A stretch of DNA of 64,000 nt from Elephas maximus indicus (lineage: Eukaryota > Chordata > Mammalia > Proboscidea > Elephantidae). Position 1 is the stretch's first letter. Each line of letters opens with the position of its first letter. Location: the NCBI RefSeq assembly GCF_024166365.1, contig NC_064820.1, positions 64,891,501-64,955,500 on the forward strand. Reading direction: 5' to 3'. The notes below the pieces were generated by a model. The model had not been told where the DNA came from. It saw only the letters and a program-made list of their open reading frames with translations, and ran no database searches. The position numbers were made by a program, and so were the translations under genes. This document shows positions 33,666 to 45,869 of this stretch, piece after piece.

Positions 33666-34610
33666 AATTTTAATTTGATTTAAACTCTTTGGATATGATT
33701 TTATATGTGTTTTAGGGGTTGTGATTTTTCTAAGTACCAGTCAGCTCAGTATGTTCCTAAACTCTGCGAAGCACAATATCATGAATAAATAACCCTTACC
33801 ATGCTCAACTGTTAAAATAAAGCATATTGTAAAAAAAATTACTTTCACTTGCTTATTTTTTCAGGGAGTTTTAAAATAGTAACTTAGTAGTTCGCTTTGT
33901 AGTGAATTTGGTGAAAAAGTATATACACACAAAAATGACAATTATAGGAAGTAGCAGATGAATGAATAAACCCTATGGGGAAATATAACTATTTTTTACT
34001 TAAAGAAACAAATTGACAGACTTGCCAGGTTAAAATCATGGGCGACCTGAGGTGGGGAAAATTAATATGAGACCTTCCCCCCACCATACTATCCAGGGAT
34101 TGAATTTGCCTCATCTTCAGAAACTGCGAGGAAGGTTACCTTGATGCCGAATAGGAGGGATGGGCACATCATCCCTGAGGGGTTATGGTCACAAATAAGC
34201 CCTGGAGCAGATTTGCAATGCAAATCCTTACCACCTGGATGTTACAAAAAGGTTAAGTTTTTAATTTACTTTAAAGTAGTCCCATAATGGTACTGCCTGT
34301 AGATGCCCAGCACTGCCTTCTGGGAGACAGCACTGTCTTCTCAAATTTTAAATGTCGTGACCAAGCACAGAAGGAACTGAAGCACAATGAGCAAGAAACA
34401 GACTTACAAAGACTAATAATTCCATTATTATTAGATACAAATTATTAAACTATATTTACGATGACTAGAGAAATAAACAGCATGCTTTAAAACAGAAGTA
34501 CTCAGTAGAAAAGCATAAAAAGTGACCAAAGAGATTTGAAAAGTCCCAAACAGAATTTCTAGAAGACATGAAATTTTAAAAATCTAATATATGAATTTAA
34601 CAGGTGACTA
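33666..34610. other. Unassigned AT-rich sequence
   Basis: No gene or repeat recognised. Confidence 0.4.
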
Positions 34611-34623
34611 TACACACGTGAAA

Positions 34624-34783
34624 AGAAAACCTGGTGGCCTAGTGGTTAAGTGCTACGGCTGCTAACCAAAGGGTTGTCAGTTCGAATCCGCCAGGCACTC
34701 CTTGGAAACTCTATGGGGCAGTTCTACTCTGTCCTATAGGGTCGCTATGAGTCAGAATGGACTTGATGGCACTGGTTTTTTTT
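34624..34783 (+). mobile_element. AfroSINE (short type), well preserved
   Basis: Sense copy from GAAAACCTGGTGGCCTAGTG through B box AGTTCGAATCC to CTATGAGTCAGAATGGACTT and a T-run. The flanks TACACACGTGAAAAG and TACACACATCTGAAAAG are probably its target duplication. Confidence 0.9.
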
Positions 34784-35314
34784 TACACACATCTGAAAAG
34801 TGCTAAAATGGAAGAAAGATCTAGAGAAATTATCCACAGCGCAGCATAAAAAGACAAAAATATGGAAGCTACGTGAGAGATTAAAAATTAGAGGAAACAG
34901 TTGGAAGGTCTAACATATTTAAATTAGTTAGAGATTCAAAATTAGAGGCAAGATTATGACAGGGGCAATATTTAAACTAATTAAAGATCTCAAATCCCCT
35001 AATACAAGAGGCCAAACAAATACTAAGCAGGACAAGTTTTTTTAGAAAGTACACACCTAGCTACATCACTGTGAACTACAGAACACCAAAGACAAAGAGA
35101 AAATCTTAAATGAAGTCAGCCCCCAAAAAGACACTATCTATAAAGCAGTTTTTTTTTTTTATAAAGTAGTGGCAATTTTACTTGCAGTTGACTTAACAGC
35201 AAAAATGGAAGCCAGTTGATGAAGGAATGAGAACTACAACATACTGAAATAAAATAACTATCAAGCTAGAATTGTATACCCAGTGAAAATTCCTTTAAAG
35301 AATAAAAGCAAGAG

Positions 35315-35414
35315 CAGAACTGCCCCATAGGGTTTCCAAGAAGCACCTGGTGGATTTGAACTGCCAACTTCATGGTTAGCAGATGAACTCTTAACCACTA
35401 TGCCACCAGGTTTT
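35315..35414 (-). mobile_element. AfroSINE fragment nested in the old L1
   Basis: Antisense head-proximal part only: GAACTGCCCCATAGGGTTTC ... ACCACTATGCCACCAGGTTT. The tail is missing. Confidence 0.8.
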
Positions 35415-36541
35415 CAAAAGTAATTAAATATAAATTATCTAAGTATTACAGTTAAAAACAAAGACCGTAAAACATCATTACACTTATACACTCCTTATAA
35501 TGGACACATCTAAGAAATACAGAATAATTGCAAAGAAAATCATTACTAGAGATAAAGCGTAATATTTCATAATGATACAAAGGTCAGTCTACCAGGAAGA
35601 TATAAGAAATCATAATGAATTTCAATGGGATGATATAATAATTCTCTCAGCAATTAATATGAAACCAGACAATATAAAATCAGAAAGAATATAAACAATG
35701 TAAACAAGATTAGAGAGATAAGGAAAAAACTGTGTCTAACAACTGTAGAATTGATATTCTTTGCAAGTGTACATAGAACGTTAACAAAATTTGACCATAT
35801 ATTGGCCATGCAACAAGTCTCAACAAATTTCAAACACTGAAATTATAGAAACCATTTTTCTGACTTCGGTGTAATTACTTTAAAAATCAGCACCAAAAAG
35901 TAGAAAATTTCCATATGACTTCACCAGTGATTTCTACTTAAGATTCAAGAAAGAAATAATTTCAACCTTACACTAAATCTTTGGGAGAATACAAAAAGGG
36001 GCTATTCTCCAGCTCAATTTATAACCTTGATCAAAAACGTAATAAAAATAATAAAAGAAATTTTTTACTCATGAACATAAATTGAAAAACTAAATATCAG
36101 AAACAAAATCTTATATTGAGATGGTAGCCCATCATGACTTAGACTTACACCCGAGAATGCAAGGTTGGTTTGATATTAGAAAATCAATTAATGTCATTTA
36201 CTCCTATTGATGGATTAAAGGATGAAACCTATTAAATCCTCAATGAATACAGAAAAGGCATTTGATTAAAATCCAACATCAACTTATGCCTAAAACAAGC
36301 AAACAAAAATGTTAAGCAATCTATTTATAGAAGAGCTTCTTTTAATATGATAAAAGGTGTCAACAACCTAATGCTAAAAGCTTTCCCTTTGAAATCAAGA
36401 ACAAGATAATGACGGCCTTCCCTTTGAAATCAAGAACAAGATAATGAGGGCCCCTATCCCTACTTCTATTCAGCAATACAATGGAGGTCTCCAGTGAAGT
36501 AAGGAAAAAAGAAGCAAGTGGTATAAGGATTGGAAAAAGTA

Positions 36542-37036
36542 TTGATTATTTATTGCTCCATAACAAATTACACCAGAGTTTAGTGGCTTAAAACAACAAA
36601 CACTTACTATCTCATAGTTTCTGTAGGTCAGAAATTCAGGCAGAGTTTAGCTGAGTCCTCTGACTCAGGGTCTCTCAGAAGGCTGCATTCAAGGTATTGG
36701 CTGGAGCTGCAGTCATTTGAGGAGGAAGTATCTTCTTACAAATCACTCACGTTGCTGTTGGTAGCCTTCAGGTCCTAACTGGCTGCTGGAAGGGACAACA
36801 TGGCAGTCGGTTTCCCTCAAAGCAAAAGAGGGAGAACGCAAGAGAGAAGGCAAACAAGATGGACACCAGAGTCTTTTTGTAATCTCATCTTGAAAGTGAT
36901 ATCCTATCACTGTTGCTGTATCCTATTTGTTGAAAGTGTGTCACTAGGTCCAACCCACACTCAAGGGGAGGTGGTTACACAAGGGCATTTATATTAGTAG
37001 GTGGAGACCCTTGCAGATCACTTTAGATGCTGTCAA
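36542..37036 (-). mobile_element. MaLR/MER-like LTR nested in the old L1
   Basis: Starts TTGATTATTTATTGCTCCAT with ACAAATTACACCAGAGTTTA and GTGGCTTAAAACAACA, and carries GTTTCTGTAGGTCAGAAATT, GTCTCTCAGAAGGCTGCATT and ACTAGGTCCAACCCACACTC: the antisense layout of a MaLR-type LTR. The L1 reverse-transcriptase region resumes on its right, so it inserted into the L1. Confidence 0.6.
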
Positions 37037-37900
37037 CTACAGAAAGGAAGATCCAAAACTGTCATTGTTTGTAGATTATAAGGTAGATGTAGAAAATCCA
37101 AAGCGTCACACTAAACTAAATTCACACTAGAGTTAATAGAAAAGTCTAGCAAGGTCGTTGGATACAAAATTCAGAACACGAAAATCAATTTTATACTAAG
37201 TAAATGCAACAAAAAAGTAATCTTTTAGACACCATTTACAATAGGATTAAATATCAAGGTATTTATCTGCCAAAAAATAACTGTTGAAGCTGTTAATAAT
37301 TAACTTCAACAGTTAACTATTGAAGCTGAGGGATGGTTACGATTCTTTTTACTTTTGCATGTATTTGAAAATTTTAATACTAACATTTTATAAAACCATC
37401 AAACACCTAGGAATAAATTTAACAGAAAAAAAAATTGAAAACCCTTACAGGTTTTTTTTTTTTTTTTTTTTTTTTCCCTCAACTCTAAATAAATGGAAGG
37501 AAAAACCATGATCATGGAGTGGAAAACTTAATATTGTAAAGATTGTAATTCTCTCCAAATTGATTTACAGATTCAATACAACCAGAATCAAAATTTCAAC
37601 AGGGTGTGTGTGTGTGTGTGCGTGCGCACGTGTGGCTTGACAAGCCGATGTTAAAATTTACACAAAAGTGAAAAATTCAAAAAGTATATGTTTGACCACA
37701 TTAATAATCAGGGAAATGCAAAGTAAAACCATAATGAGATACCATTCATGACACAGCCATCAGACTGACAGAATTTCTAACTCTGACAACACCAATTGTG
37801 GTGAGGATGTTAAGCAAAGGGAACTCTCACAGGCTGCTAATGAAGTATTCACTGGTACTACTCTGGAAAGCTGTTTGAAATTATCTACCTATCAATTTCA

Positions 37901-38644
37901 CACTGAGGTGGTAATAATATTTTATGGCCTCTCTAAAAGTATATTATATTTCACAAGAAAAAAAGTAATCTTAAGGAAAAAAGAAGAAAACAATTACATA
38001 TACTTCCAAAGATATGCGATAAGAGGGAAGACTCTGGAAAATAAACTCTACCCTGAAGGACAAATAGCACAGAAGGTGACTTATTCTTTGCTCTATACAG
38101 AATGCCAAGGTATAAGAATAAACCCTGAAACAGTAAAATCTCCCATTACATTATATGTTTATATATTTGGAAAGTAAAGTGGTGCCTGAACCACTGGCAA
38201 TACTTCCGCCCCCCCCCCCCCCATTTTTAAATAAGCAGAATCTGAGTCAGCTGTAGGAGCATGCTGTATAAAAGAAGAGAAGCAGATGCCAAGTGAAAGG
38301 AAAAATCGGTCCAGCAAGCCAATTAGTGAGTGCTACTCTTTTTTTTTTTTTTTTTTAACTCTTAGCTTTTTGGGTAATTGCTCTCAAAAGAAGCTATCCA
38401 GGTGCTCCATAATCCAAGTGCACCACCATTCTGTAAAAGGGCAAGGCAAAGCAAGAGAAATCAACAAAGCACCCTCCTACAGTTCAAATACAAATGCCCA
38501 AATCGCACTTTTTATTTTATTATAAAAAGAAACAACTAATGTGAGAACATTGGCAAAGGCCACAATGTTTAGCATTGGAGGACGCTCTCTGACTAAGCTA
38601 AATACATGCCAAAAAAAAAAAAAAAAAAACCCTCACAGATACGA
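37901..38644. other. Decayed sequence downstream of DEPDC1B
   Basis: Purine-rich sequence, possibly the far L1 3' end. Homopolymers: C-run 38209-38222, T-run 38338-38356, A-run 38610-38630. A further AATAAA-type signal in antisense near 38514 could be an alternative DEPDC1B poly(A) site. Confidence 0.35.
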
Positions 38645-38665
38645 TATTTTAAAAAGAACAACAGT

Positions 38666-38675
38666 TTTATTTATT
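38666..38675 (-). terminator. DEPDC1B: Candidate DEPDC1B poly(A) signal (double AATAAA)
   Basis: Reverse complement reads AATAAATAAA, followed downstream by AACTGTTGTTCTTTT, a plausible U/GU-rich element. About 870 nt after the stop codon. AATAAA at 39226 and 39425 are alternatives for shorter UTRs. Confidence 0.5.
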
Positions 38676-38768
38676 TACATTCCATTTACTTTCAAAAGGA
38701 TGGAGAAGCTGGGGAAAACACATTTTTAAAGGGAAGTACCCTTGTTTTACTTAATCCATTTGTGTTTT

Positions 38769-38778
38769 TCACACACAC

Positions 38779-38824
<46 letters not shown>
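38769..38824. repeat. (AC)n(AT)n microsatellite in the DEPDC1B 3' UTR
   Basis: ACACACACAC followed by about 20 AT dinucleotides ending at 38824. Likely polymorphic in length; in the mRNA it could form an AU hairpin. Confidence 0.9.
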
Positions 38825-38826
<2 letters not shown>

Positions 38827-39544
38827 CTTAGAGTAACAGCTCTAAGAGAACCCAGAAATTTATCATCCAATTCATCTTTCCATCTTTAGCCAAGTCTAAA
38901 ATTATATCACTGCAGGCAGGTAAAAATCTATTCCACTTATAGGTAAACACCAATTAATACTGGTGTTATGAAAGAACCAGCTTTAGTAAAATCTATCAGA
39001 ATAACAAACATATTTGCATAAAAAACAAAAAACACAGCCATTCACAATACAGGACATTAAGGACAGCATTGGAAAACAGAATTTACACAACAGAAATCAC
39101 GTTTGGCTATTAAGTCAATAGCATCACAGTAACAGTACCCAGTGTATTTCTTGTTCAAGTGTATACACTACTTTTAAGACTCGATTACAGCAAAAACATC
39201 AGTAACAAGAATATACACAACTCCTTTTATTAAACAGCATGAAAACCAGCAACATATAAAAAGATGAAAATATATCACCTTTAATTTTGTAGCAATTACG
39301 AACATGTTAACATTGCCACTATACATTTGACCCATCATTTTTAATGGATCTGTACACTTTAAAAATAGCATTGTTTTATAAAAATACTGGTAATGGCTCA
39401 ACATATTTTACAAGTCAATAATCTTTTATTTCAGTAGTTTATATTTTACACTATTCTTTCTTCTACCATCACAGTCCTTCCCTAACTATCCAATCACTCA
39501 AACAACAGCAATAACAACAGAGGACTCTACAGTCTGTAGAAGAA

Positions 39545-39706
39545 TTACATCCGAAAACTTCTAGTTCTTTGAAATGGTTGGAAAGGCATTTTTAGTGCCC
39601 ACATCAGCAGCTGTGGTCTTGGTTTGGGTTTTTCAGGAAACAGAAGTGCTTCACTTTCTGGCGTAGGAAATCGTTGCTGGTAAACTTCAGGATAGGATTT
39701 CTGAAA
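39545..39706 (-). CDS. DEPDC1B: DEPDC1B terminal coding exon
   Basis: Encodes the last 53 residues and the TAA stop (39545-39547). The exon opens [19 protein letters not shown], contains [19 protein letters not shown], and closes [13 protein letters not shown], which I recognise as the DEPDC1B C-terminus. The acceptor is good: a pyrimidine tract ending TTTTTTCAG directly before TTT (Phe) at 39706. The reading frame joins the previous exon in phase 0 after ...KKKKLKQ. The segment has no known catalytic domain; it is basic and proline-rich. Compared with the human protein as I remember it, there are a few substitutions (such as Lys to Met before PFQPF) but no break. Confidence 0.96.
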   Translation of the reverse strand, partial: FQKSYPEVYQQRFPTPESEALLFPEKPKPRPQLLMWALKMPFQPFQRTRSFRM

Positions 39707-39855
39707 CTGAAAAAATGTCCAAGAGAGTTAAAAAGACAGATAAGGAACAATAAAACAGGGCAACCAAATTTTAAAATAAGATTTCTAATCTTCCCATACT
39801 TTCCTGTTTTAATGTTCATTGTTTTGAATCAGAAAATTGTACAAATAAGAACACA

Positions 39856-40026
39856 CACACAAAAACCAAACCCATTGCTGTTGAGTGATTCCAACTCATA
39901 GCGACCCTACAGGACACAGTAGAACTGCCTCATATGGTTTCCAAGGAGCACCTGGTGGATTTCAACTGCCTATCGTTTGGTTGTTTAGCAGCTGTACCTC
40001 TTAACCACTACACCGCCAGGGTTTCC
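39856..40026 (-). mobile_element. AfroSINE in the last DEPDC1B intron, 12-bp target duplication
   Basis: Antisense relative to the window, hence sense with respect to DEPDC1B. Exact duplication AATAAGAACACA at 39844-39855 and 40027-40038. The left edge also contains a (CA)n stretch. Its near end lies about 150 bp upstream of the terminal-exon acceptor, outside the polypyrimidine tract. Confidence 0.93.
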
Positions 40027-40038
40027 AATAAGAACACA

Positions 40039-40638
40039 GGTCACAATAAAATTCACTTCAACACGAACTCATTTCTTTTCTTAAATCATTTGCTTCTACT
40101 TCCTATCGGCCAAATTCATCTTCAATTTGATCCTATCTTTAAATAAAGTTCCCCTTTTAAGCATATTTCTTAAAATTTCCCCCCACTTCCAAATATAAAT
40201 ACACCTCAACTTAAAAACCTTCACAAGTACTCTGACTTGCAAATAACTCATGTTCTACACCTTTAAAAAAAAAAAATTAAGTCCAACTACTAATTTCATC
40301 ATCTCCCTGCTTCCCCAACTTAGTCCCACCAGCTTGTGCCCAGGTGGAAGACAGAACATTCTCATATATATTGCTTTATGAAAAGCTTTAAGAGAGGCAA
40401 TATGTTTTTCCTTTGATCCACACCACTGAAGTCTTCTCCAAAATTACTCTGAAAAAAAATACGATTGGGAGTCCAAAACTCTGACACTCTGTGTATGAAT
40501 AAATATATACATATGTGTGTATGTGTGCACACATATGTATAGACACACACATATATGATGTGATCAGGAATCCAGTTATGTACAATCAAGTCTTTAAAAA
40601 CAAAATCATTTATCTGATCTTTGGTCAATACTTAGATT
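40039..40638. other. DEPDC1B intron sequence, unassigned
   Basis: Single-copy-looking. Includes an A-run (40265-40276) and an alternating TG/CA palindromic stretch near 40507-40555 (ATACATATGTGTGTATGTGT ... ACACATATGTATAG). Confidence 0.5.
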
Positions 40639-40654
40639 AAGAATGGTCAAAGTA

Positions 40655-42652
40655 CCCATGCCTCACGCCATGCACAAAAACTAACTCCAAGTGGATCAAA
40701 GACCTAAACATAAAGACTAAAACGATAAAGATCATGAAAGAAAAAATAGGGACAACATTAGGAGCCCTAATATAAGGCATAAAAAAATATATATATATAA
40801 GGCATAAAGAGAATACAAAACATTACTAAAAATGATGAAGAGAAACCAGATAACTGGGAGCTCCTAAAAATCAAACACCTATGCTCATCTAAAGACTTCA
40901 CCAAAAGGGTAAAAATATCACCTACAGATCGGGAAAAAATTTCCAGCTATGACATCTCCGACCAGCACCTGATCTCTAAAATCCATATGATTCTGTCAAA
41001 ACTCAACCACAAAAAGACAAACAACCCAATCAAAAAGTGGGCAAAGGATATGAACACGCACTTCACTAAAGAAGATATTCAGGTTATAACAGATACAGGA
41101 GAAAATGCTCTCGATCATTAGTCATTAAAGAAATGCAAATTAAAACTACGATGAGATTCCATCTCACTCCAACAAGGCTGGCATTAATCCAAAAAACACA
41201 AAATGAATGTTGGCGAGGCTGTGGAGAGATTGGAACTCTTATACACTGCTGGTGGGAATGTAAAATGGGACAACCACTTTGGAAATCCATCTGGCGTTTT
41301 CTTAAAAAGTTAGAAATAGAACTACCATACAACCCAGAAATCCCACTCCTCGGAATATACCCTAGAGAAATAAGAGCCTTTACACGAACAGATATATGCA
41401 CACCCATGTCTATTGCAGCACTGTTTACAATAGCAAAAAGCTGGAAGCAACCAAGGTGTCCATCAATGGATAAATGGATAAATAAATTATGGTATATTCA
41501 CACAATGGAATACTACCTATCAATAAAGAACAGTGAGGAATCTGTGAAACATTTTATAACATGGAGGAACCTGGAAGGCATTATGCAGAGTGAAATTATT
41601 CAGATGCAAAAGGACAAATATTGTGTAAGACCACTATTAAAAGATCTTGAGAAACAGTATAAACTGAGAAGAACACATTCTTTTGTGGTTATGAGGGTGG
41701 AGGAAGAGAGGGTAGGAAAGGGTTATTTACTGATTAGTTAGTAGATAAGAACTACTTCAGGTGAAGGGAAGGACAATACTCAATACATGGAAGGTCAGCT
41801 CAACTGGACTGGACCAAAAGCAAAGAAGTTTCCGGGATAAACTGAATGCTTTGAAGGTCAGCGGAGCAAGGGCGGGGGTTTGGGGACTATGGCTTAAGGG
41901 GACTTCTAAGTCAATTGGCAAAATAATTCTATTATGAAAACATTCTGCATCCCACTTTGAAGTGTGGCGTCTGGGGGCTTAAATGCTAACAAGCGGCCAT
42001 CTAAGATGCATCAATCAGTCTCAACCCACCTGGATCAAAGGAGAATGAAGAACACCAAGGTCACACGATAACTATGAGCCCAAGAGACAGAAAGGGCCAC
42101 ATGAACCAGAGACCTACATCATCATGAAACCAGAAGAACTAGATGGTGCCCGGCCACAACGAATGACTGCCCTGACAGGGAGCACAATAGAGAACCCCTG
42201 AGGGAGCAGGAGAACAGTGGGATGCAGACCCAAATTCTCATAAAAAGACCAGACTTAATGGTCTGACTGAGACTAGAAGAATCCTGGCAGTCATGGTTCC
42301 CAAACCTTCTGTTGACCCAGGACAGGAACCATTCCTGAAGACAACTCATCAGACATGGAAGGGACTGGACAATGGGTTGGAGAGAGATGCTGATGAAGAG
42401 TGAGCTACTTGTATCAGGTAGACACTTGAGACTGTGTTGGCGTCTCCTGTCTGGAGGGGAGATTTAAGGGTAGAGAGGGTTAGAAACTGGCAAAACCGTC
42501 ATGAAAGGAGAGACTGGAAGGAGGGAGCAGGCTGACTCATTAGGGGGAGAGTAAGTGGGAGTATGGAGTAAGGTGTATATAAGCTTATATGTGACAGACT
42601 GAATTGACTTGTGAACTTTCACTTAAAGCACAATAAAAATTATTTAAAAAAA
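40655..42652 (+). mobile_element. Young L1, ORF2 C-terminus and 3' UTR
   Basis: 5'-truncated. The longest open stretch of the window lies here: 41133-41741, 202 codons, the C-terminal part of L1 ORF2p with the cysteine-rich block [18 protein letters not shown] and then [18 protein letters not shown] and [14 protein letters not shown]. The 5' portion (CACGCCATGCACAAAAACTA) is frameshifted from it. A roughly 900-bp 3' UTR follows and ends TTTCACTTAAAGCACAATAA with an A-rich tail; the same 3' end closes the L1s at 57420 and 59340. Integrity of the C-terminal frame suggests a fairly recent insertion. Confidence 0.9.
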
Positions 42653-44210
42653 AATATAGAAAACTTCAACAATCAAACAACAAAAAGACAAACAATCCAA
42701 TTAAAGAATGGAAAAGAACATGAACAGACACTTCACAAAACAGGTTATTCAAGTGGCCAACAAACACATAAAAAATGCTTGCGGTTATTAGCTATTAGAG
42801 AGATGCAGACCAAAACTACAATGAGATACTGTGTTACCCCTGCAAAAATGGCACTGATCACAAAAACAGAAAACAACAAATGCTGGCATGGTTTTGGGGA
42901 GATTTGAACCCTTATCCACTGCTGGTGGAATTACAAAATAGTACAACCACTATGGAAAATATTATGGTGCTTCCTCAAAAAACTAGAAATAGAACTACCT
43001 TATGATCCAGCAATCCTACTTTTAGGTATATACCCTACAGACTTAATAAAAGAGAAGCAGACATATGCTCACCTACGTTCATTGCAGCGTATTCACAATA
43101 GCAAAAAAAAAAAAGAAAGAAAGAAAGAAACAATCTGAGTGTCCATCAACAAATGAATGGATAAACAAAATGTGGTACATACGTGCAATGAAATATATAA
43201 CCACAAAGAACAATGATGAGCTCATGAAACATATACCGTGAATGGATCTGGAAGACATAAGACTAAGTGAAAAAAGTCAGTCACTAAAGGACAATATTGC
43301 ACAATCCCACTGTTATAAGAAGACAAGAATAGATACATATATACAGAGACCAATATTCATTGGTAGTTACCAGAGATGGGGTGGCTAGAGGAGGGAAAGT
43401 CACTGTCTGGGTTGTAGATACTTGTTATTTTTGGTGATAGGAAAAGTAGCACCAAATGTGGGTGTAATGAGCACAGCTTGATCAAAGTAAATGAAGCCAC
43501 TAAGAAGTCCACAGAGAAAAGGATATTTGTGCTAAAGAATATGACACATATAATTTGGCAACAACACCAATGATAACCAAAAAAACGAGTGTATGATACA
43601 TATGTATGTGCACAGGCATATAAGTCTATGGATAGGTAAAGTGTGTACACACGTGTGCATAGATTGAAGTATCTATATGTACGTGTATATACAAGTATGT
43701 GTGTACAGGCATGTTTTTCATAGAAGACACAGTTACAGATACCTCTCAAAAGTAGCCAAATACCTTGTGAGATTTGTTTTCTGGGTTTGAAAACTTAGGG
43801 TGTTAGGCAATCAACTGGCACAATAGAGATCACGAAGTTCATGTTCTGCATCTTAGTGAGGTGGGTAGTATCTGGGGCCTGAAAAGCTTGTGAACAGCTA
43901 TCCGAGATACAACTATTGCTCTCTATTCATCAGGATAAAGAGAGAAAGAAGGAAATCAAAGTCTCAGAGAAGAAACTAGTCTACAGGGCTAATAGTCTAC
44001 ATGAGCCACAGCGTCATCTACACTGAGGCCAGAAAAACTAGATGGTGCCCGGTTACCACTATTGACCATTCTGATCAGGGCTGCAATAGATGGGCCCTGA
44101 TAGAATGGGAGAAAAACACAAAATGGAGCTTAAATTCTTAAAAAGTGCAGACTTACTGGATCAGTTGAGACTGGAGGACTCCCTGAGATTACTGCCCTGA
44201 GATACTTTTT
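42653..44210 (+). mobile_element. Older L1, 3' part, within the transduced segment
   Basis: Sense L1 ORF2 C-terminus (CAACAAAAAGACAAACAATC, GATGCAGACCAAAACTACAA, CACTGCTGGTGGAATTACAA, AATGGATAAACAAAATGTGG) then a 3' UTR similar in outline to the young L1 (AACTAGATGGTGCCCGGTTA at about 44037). More diverged than the neighbouring L1. (GAAA)n at 43109-43128. Confidence 0.75.
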
Positions 44211-44919
44211 AAATATTGAATCAAAATTATCCCCTGAGGTCACCTTTTAATGAAATCACAAATTGGCACACAAAATAAAGTATATTATTCATGACTGTGA
44301 TGCTCCATTTAAAAAACAACCATCTATATGAGACTAAAAGGTCAGCACTTACTCTAAAGCAAAGATGAGAAGATTAAGAGTTAGGGAAACTAGAGTACTG
44401 GAAACAGAACAACTAGAACAGATTTAAAAAGAATGTTGACACATTGTGAAGAAGTAACTAACATCAGTGAACAATTTGTATAGAAATTATCAAATGGGAA
44501 CCGAATTTGCTGTGTAAACGTTCACAGAAGACAAGAGAGTATTATTAAAAAAAAAAAAAAAGCAGTGTCTTCCTACCAGCTATGAGTTGAGAGCACAGAG
44601 CCAAGGTCAAGCAAAGAGTAATTCACCATGACCTGTGATTTGAATTCCAGGTAAACAACAGTTGATGTTCTAGAGTAAGCCCCAAATGGTGCCTCGGACA
44701 TGCTTACACTACAAAATTATCTCTTATCTATCTGAAATTCAAATGTGACTGGGCGTCCTGTATTTTTATTGGCTAAATCTGACCTTACCACTGAACCTCT
44801 TTTGGGTCAACTTTTTACTGATGGAGAGCTTGAGATTGTGTTTGCAACAACGTAACTTCACCTCATGAATAGTAGTAGTAGTAGTAATGTAATACTAATA
44901 CAAAGTAGTAGTAGTAACA

Positions 44920-45560
44920 GCATCAGCAGCATTAGTGGAAACTAAAACATACTTAGTACTTACTGTATTTCAGGCAGTTTCTACACAGGTTGCGTTCAAT
45001 CCTCCCACCAACCTAGGGAGTACAACTATACCTATTCCTCAGTTATTGACTACCTCTTTATCTGACATTTTATATGTTTGACAATAATAAAAAATCTACT
45101 ATCTGACTATTTCATGCATTAACAGTGTATGTCTGGCAGTAATGAATGTTGAGGTACAAGGTGAGAGTAACACTTGCAGTGATGGTTAAGATTATTTTCC
45201 AAGTTGGCTGGCCAGTGGTTTGACAGTTATGTAATGACGTAATTTAGCAGTTATGTAATGATGTAATTTGGCAATTATGTAATGATGTAGTCATCCTTCA
45301 TTATGTGATTCGAGGTAGTCATCCTCCATTTTAGCATAATACCGATTTTCAGATAACAACCTGGTTTTTGGAACCTAGCCATGTTGATAAGTGAGGAGTT
45401 GGGTGGATTTTCTGCCTTTTATAGATGAGAAAACTGAGGTACTAAGAGGTGAAGTGACCTGTCCAAGGTCACACAGCTGGTACATAGTGAAAGGGAGGGG
45501 ATTTCAAACTCAGACAATCAGAGTCCATGCTTTTAACCACCACACTAATATACTAACTAG
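44920..45560 (-). mobile_element. MIR, split by the Tigger-like repeat
   Basis: Left part about 44940-45040 (ACTTAGTACTTACTGTATTT, TCAATCCTCCCACCAACCTA) and right part about 45415-45545 (TAGATGAGAAAACTGAGGTA, GTCCAAGGTCACACAGCTGG) rejoin as one antisense MIR. (TAG)n microsatellite directly upstream at 44868-44925. Confidence 0.75.
45041..45410 (+). mobile_element. Tigger-like nonautonomous DNA transposon, copy 2
   Basis: Inserted in the MIR. The ends are near-inverted repeats (CCTCAGTTATTGAC at the left; the complement of the right end reads CCTCACTTATCAAC). Inside are three 24-bp tandem units, 45221-45244, 45245-45268 and 45269-45292, each containing TTATGTAATGA(C/T)GTA. Copy 1 at 1223-1550 has only two units. 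Confidence 0.6.
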
Positions 45561-45869
45561 CAGACTCTTAGAAACCACTGCGTAGCATGAATTTTCCAGG
45601 GGACCAGAATCACTTCCTGACCAAGGCTTAGGTAAGCCTTTTGGAGCCAGTAGATGCGGACAGCTAGGGCACAGACACATGATTCATGCTTTTCTCGCTG
45701 TGGCCTATTTCCTGTTGTCATCTGCCCTGTACTCAAAGGCCAAGAAGTTGGTTAGATGGAAAGCTGGTGAAGCAACTGAATAAATTAGAATACACTGGTA
45801 TTCAAAATAAGCTGAGATTGCTAAATTAACCAAGAGGTGGTAGAAGAGAGGATCTGATTAAATTATAAA

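Larger units (their letters stand above)
35040..37900 (+). mobile_element. Old L1 (L1M-like), interrupted by a SINE and an LTR
   Basis: Sense L1 in several pieces. An ORF1 3' region (about 35150-35300; AGAATTGTATACCCAGTGAA) is followed by the ORF2 endonuclease/RT region (TATTGGCCATGCAACAAGTC near 35800; CAAGGTTGGTTTGATATTAG and GAAAAGGCATTTGATTAAAA near 36160-36265). The RT continues after the LTR (TAGATGTAGAAAATCCAAAG, ACACCTAGGAATAAATTTAA, GATTCAATACAACCAGAATC) and a more 3' ORF2 segment follows (AATGAGATACCATTCATGAC). Highly decayed, no frame left. It contains a T-run (37451-37476) and (GT)n at 37603-37620. Confidence 0.7.
38645..39544 (-). other. DEPDC1B: DEPDC1B 3' UTR (end inferred)
   Basis: Sequence after the TAA stop at 39545-39547. 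It is repeat-free apart from an (AC)n(AT)n microsatellite at 38769-38824, unlike the flanking introns, which suggests a maintained UTR. In mRNA sense, AATAAA occurs at 39425-39430, 39226-39231 and twice at 38666-38675 (AATAAATAAA). I chose the last as the main end, but the cleavage site is a guess. Confidence 0.5.

Noticed and set aside
1-38000. PDE4D or PART1 exons on the left side
   Set aside because: Expected neighbours by human synteny, but I recognise no exon of either; they probably lie outside the window.
41133-41741. The longest open frame in the window (202 codons, plus strand) as a host gene
   Set aside because: The [11 protein letters not shown]...HCWWEC block, TIAKSW and MEYY motifs identify it as the L1 ORF2 C-terminus, followed by a typical L1 3' UTR and A-tail.
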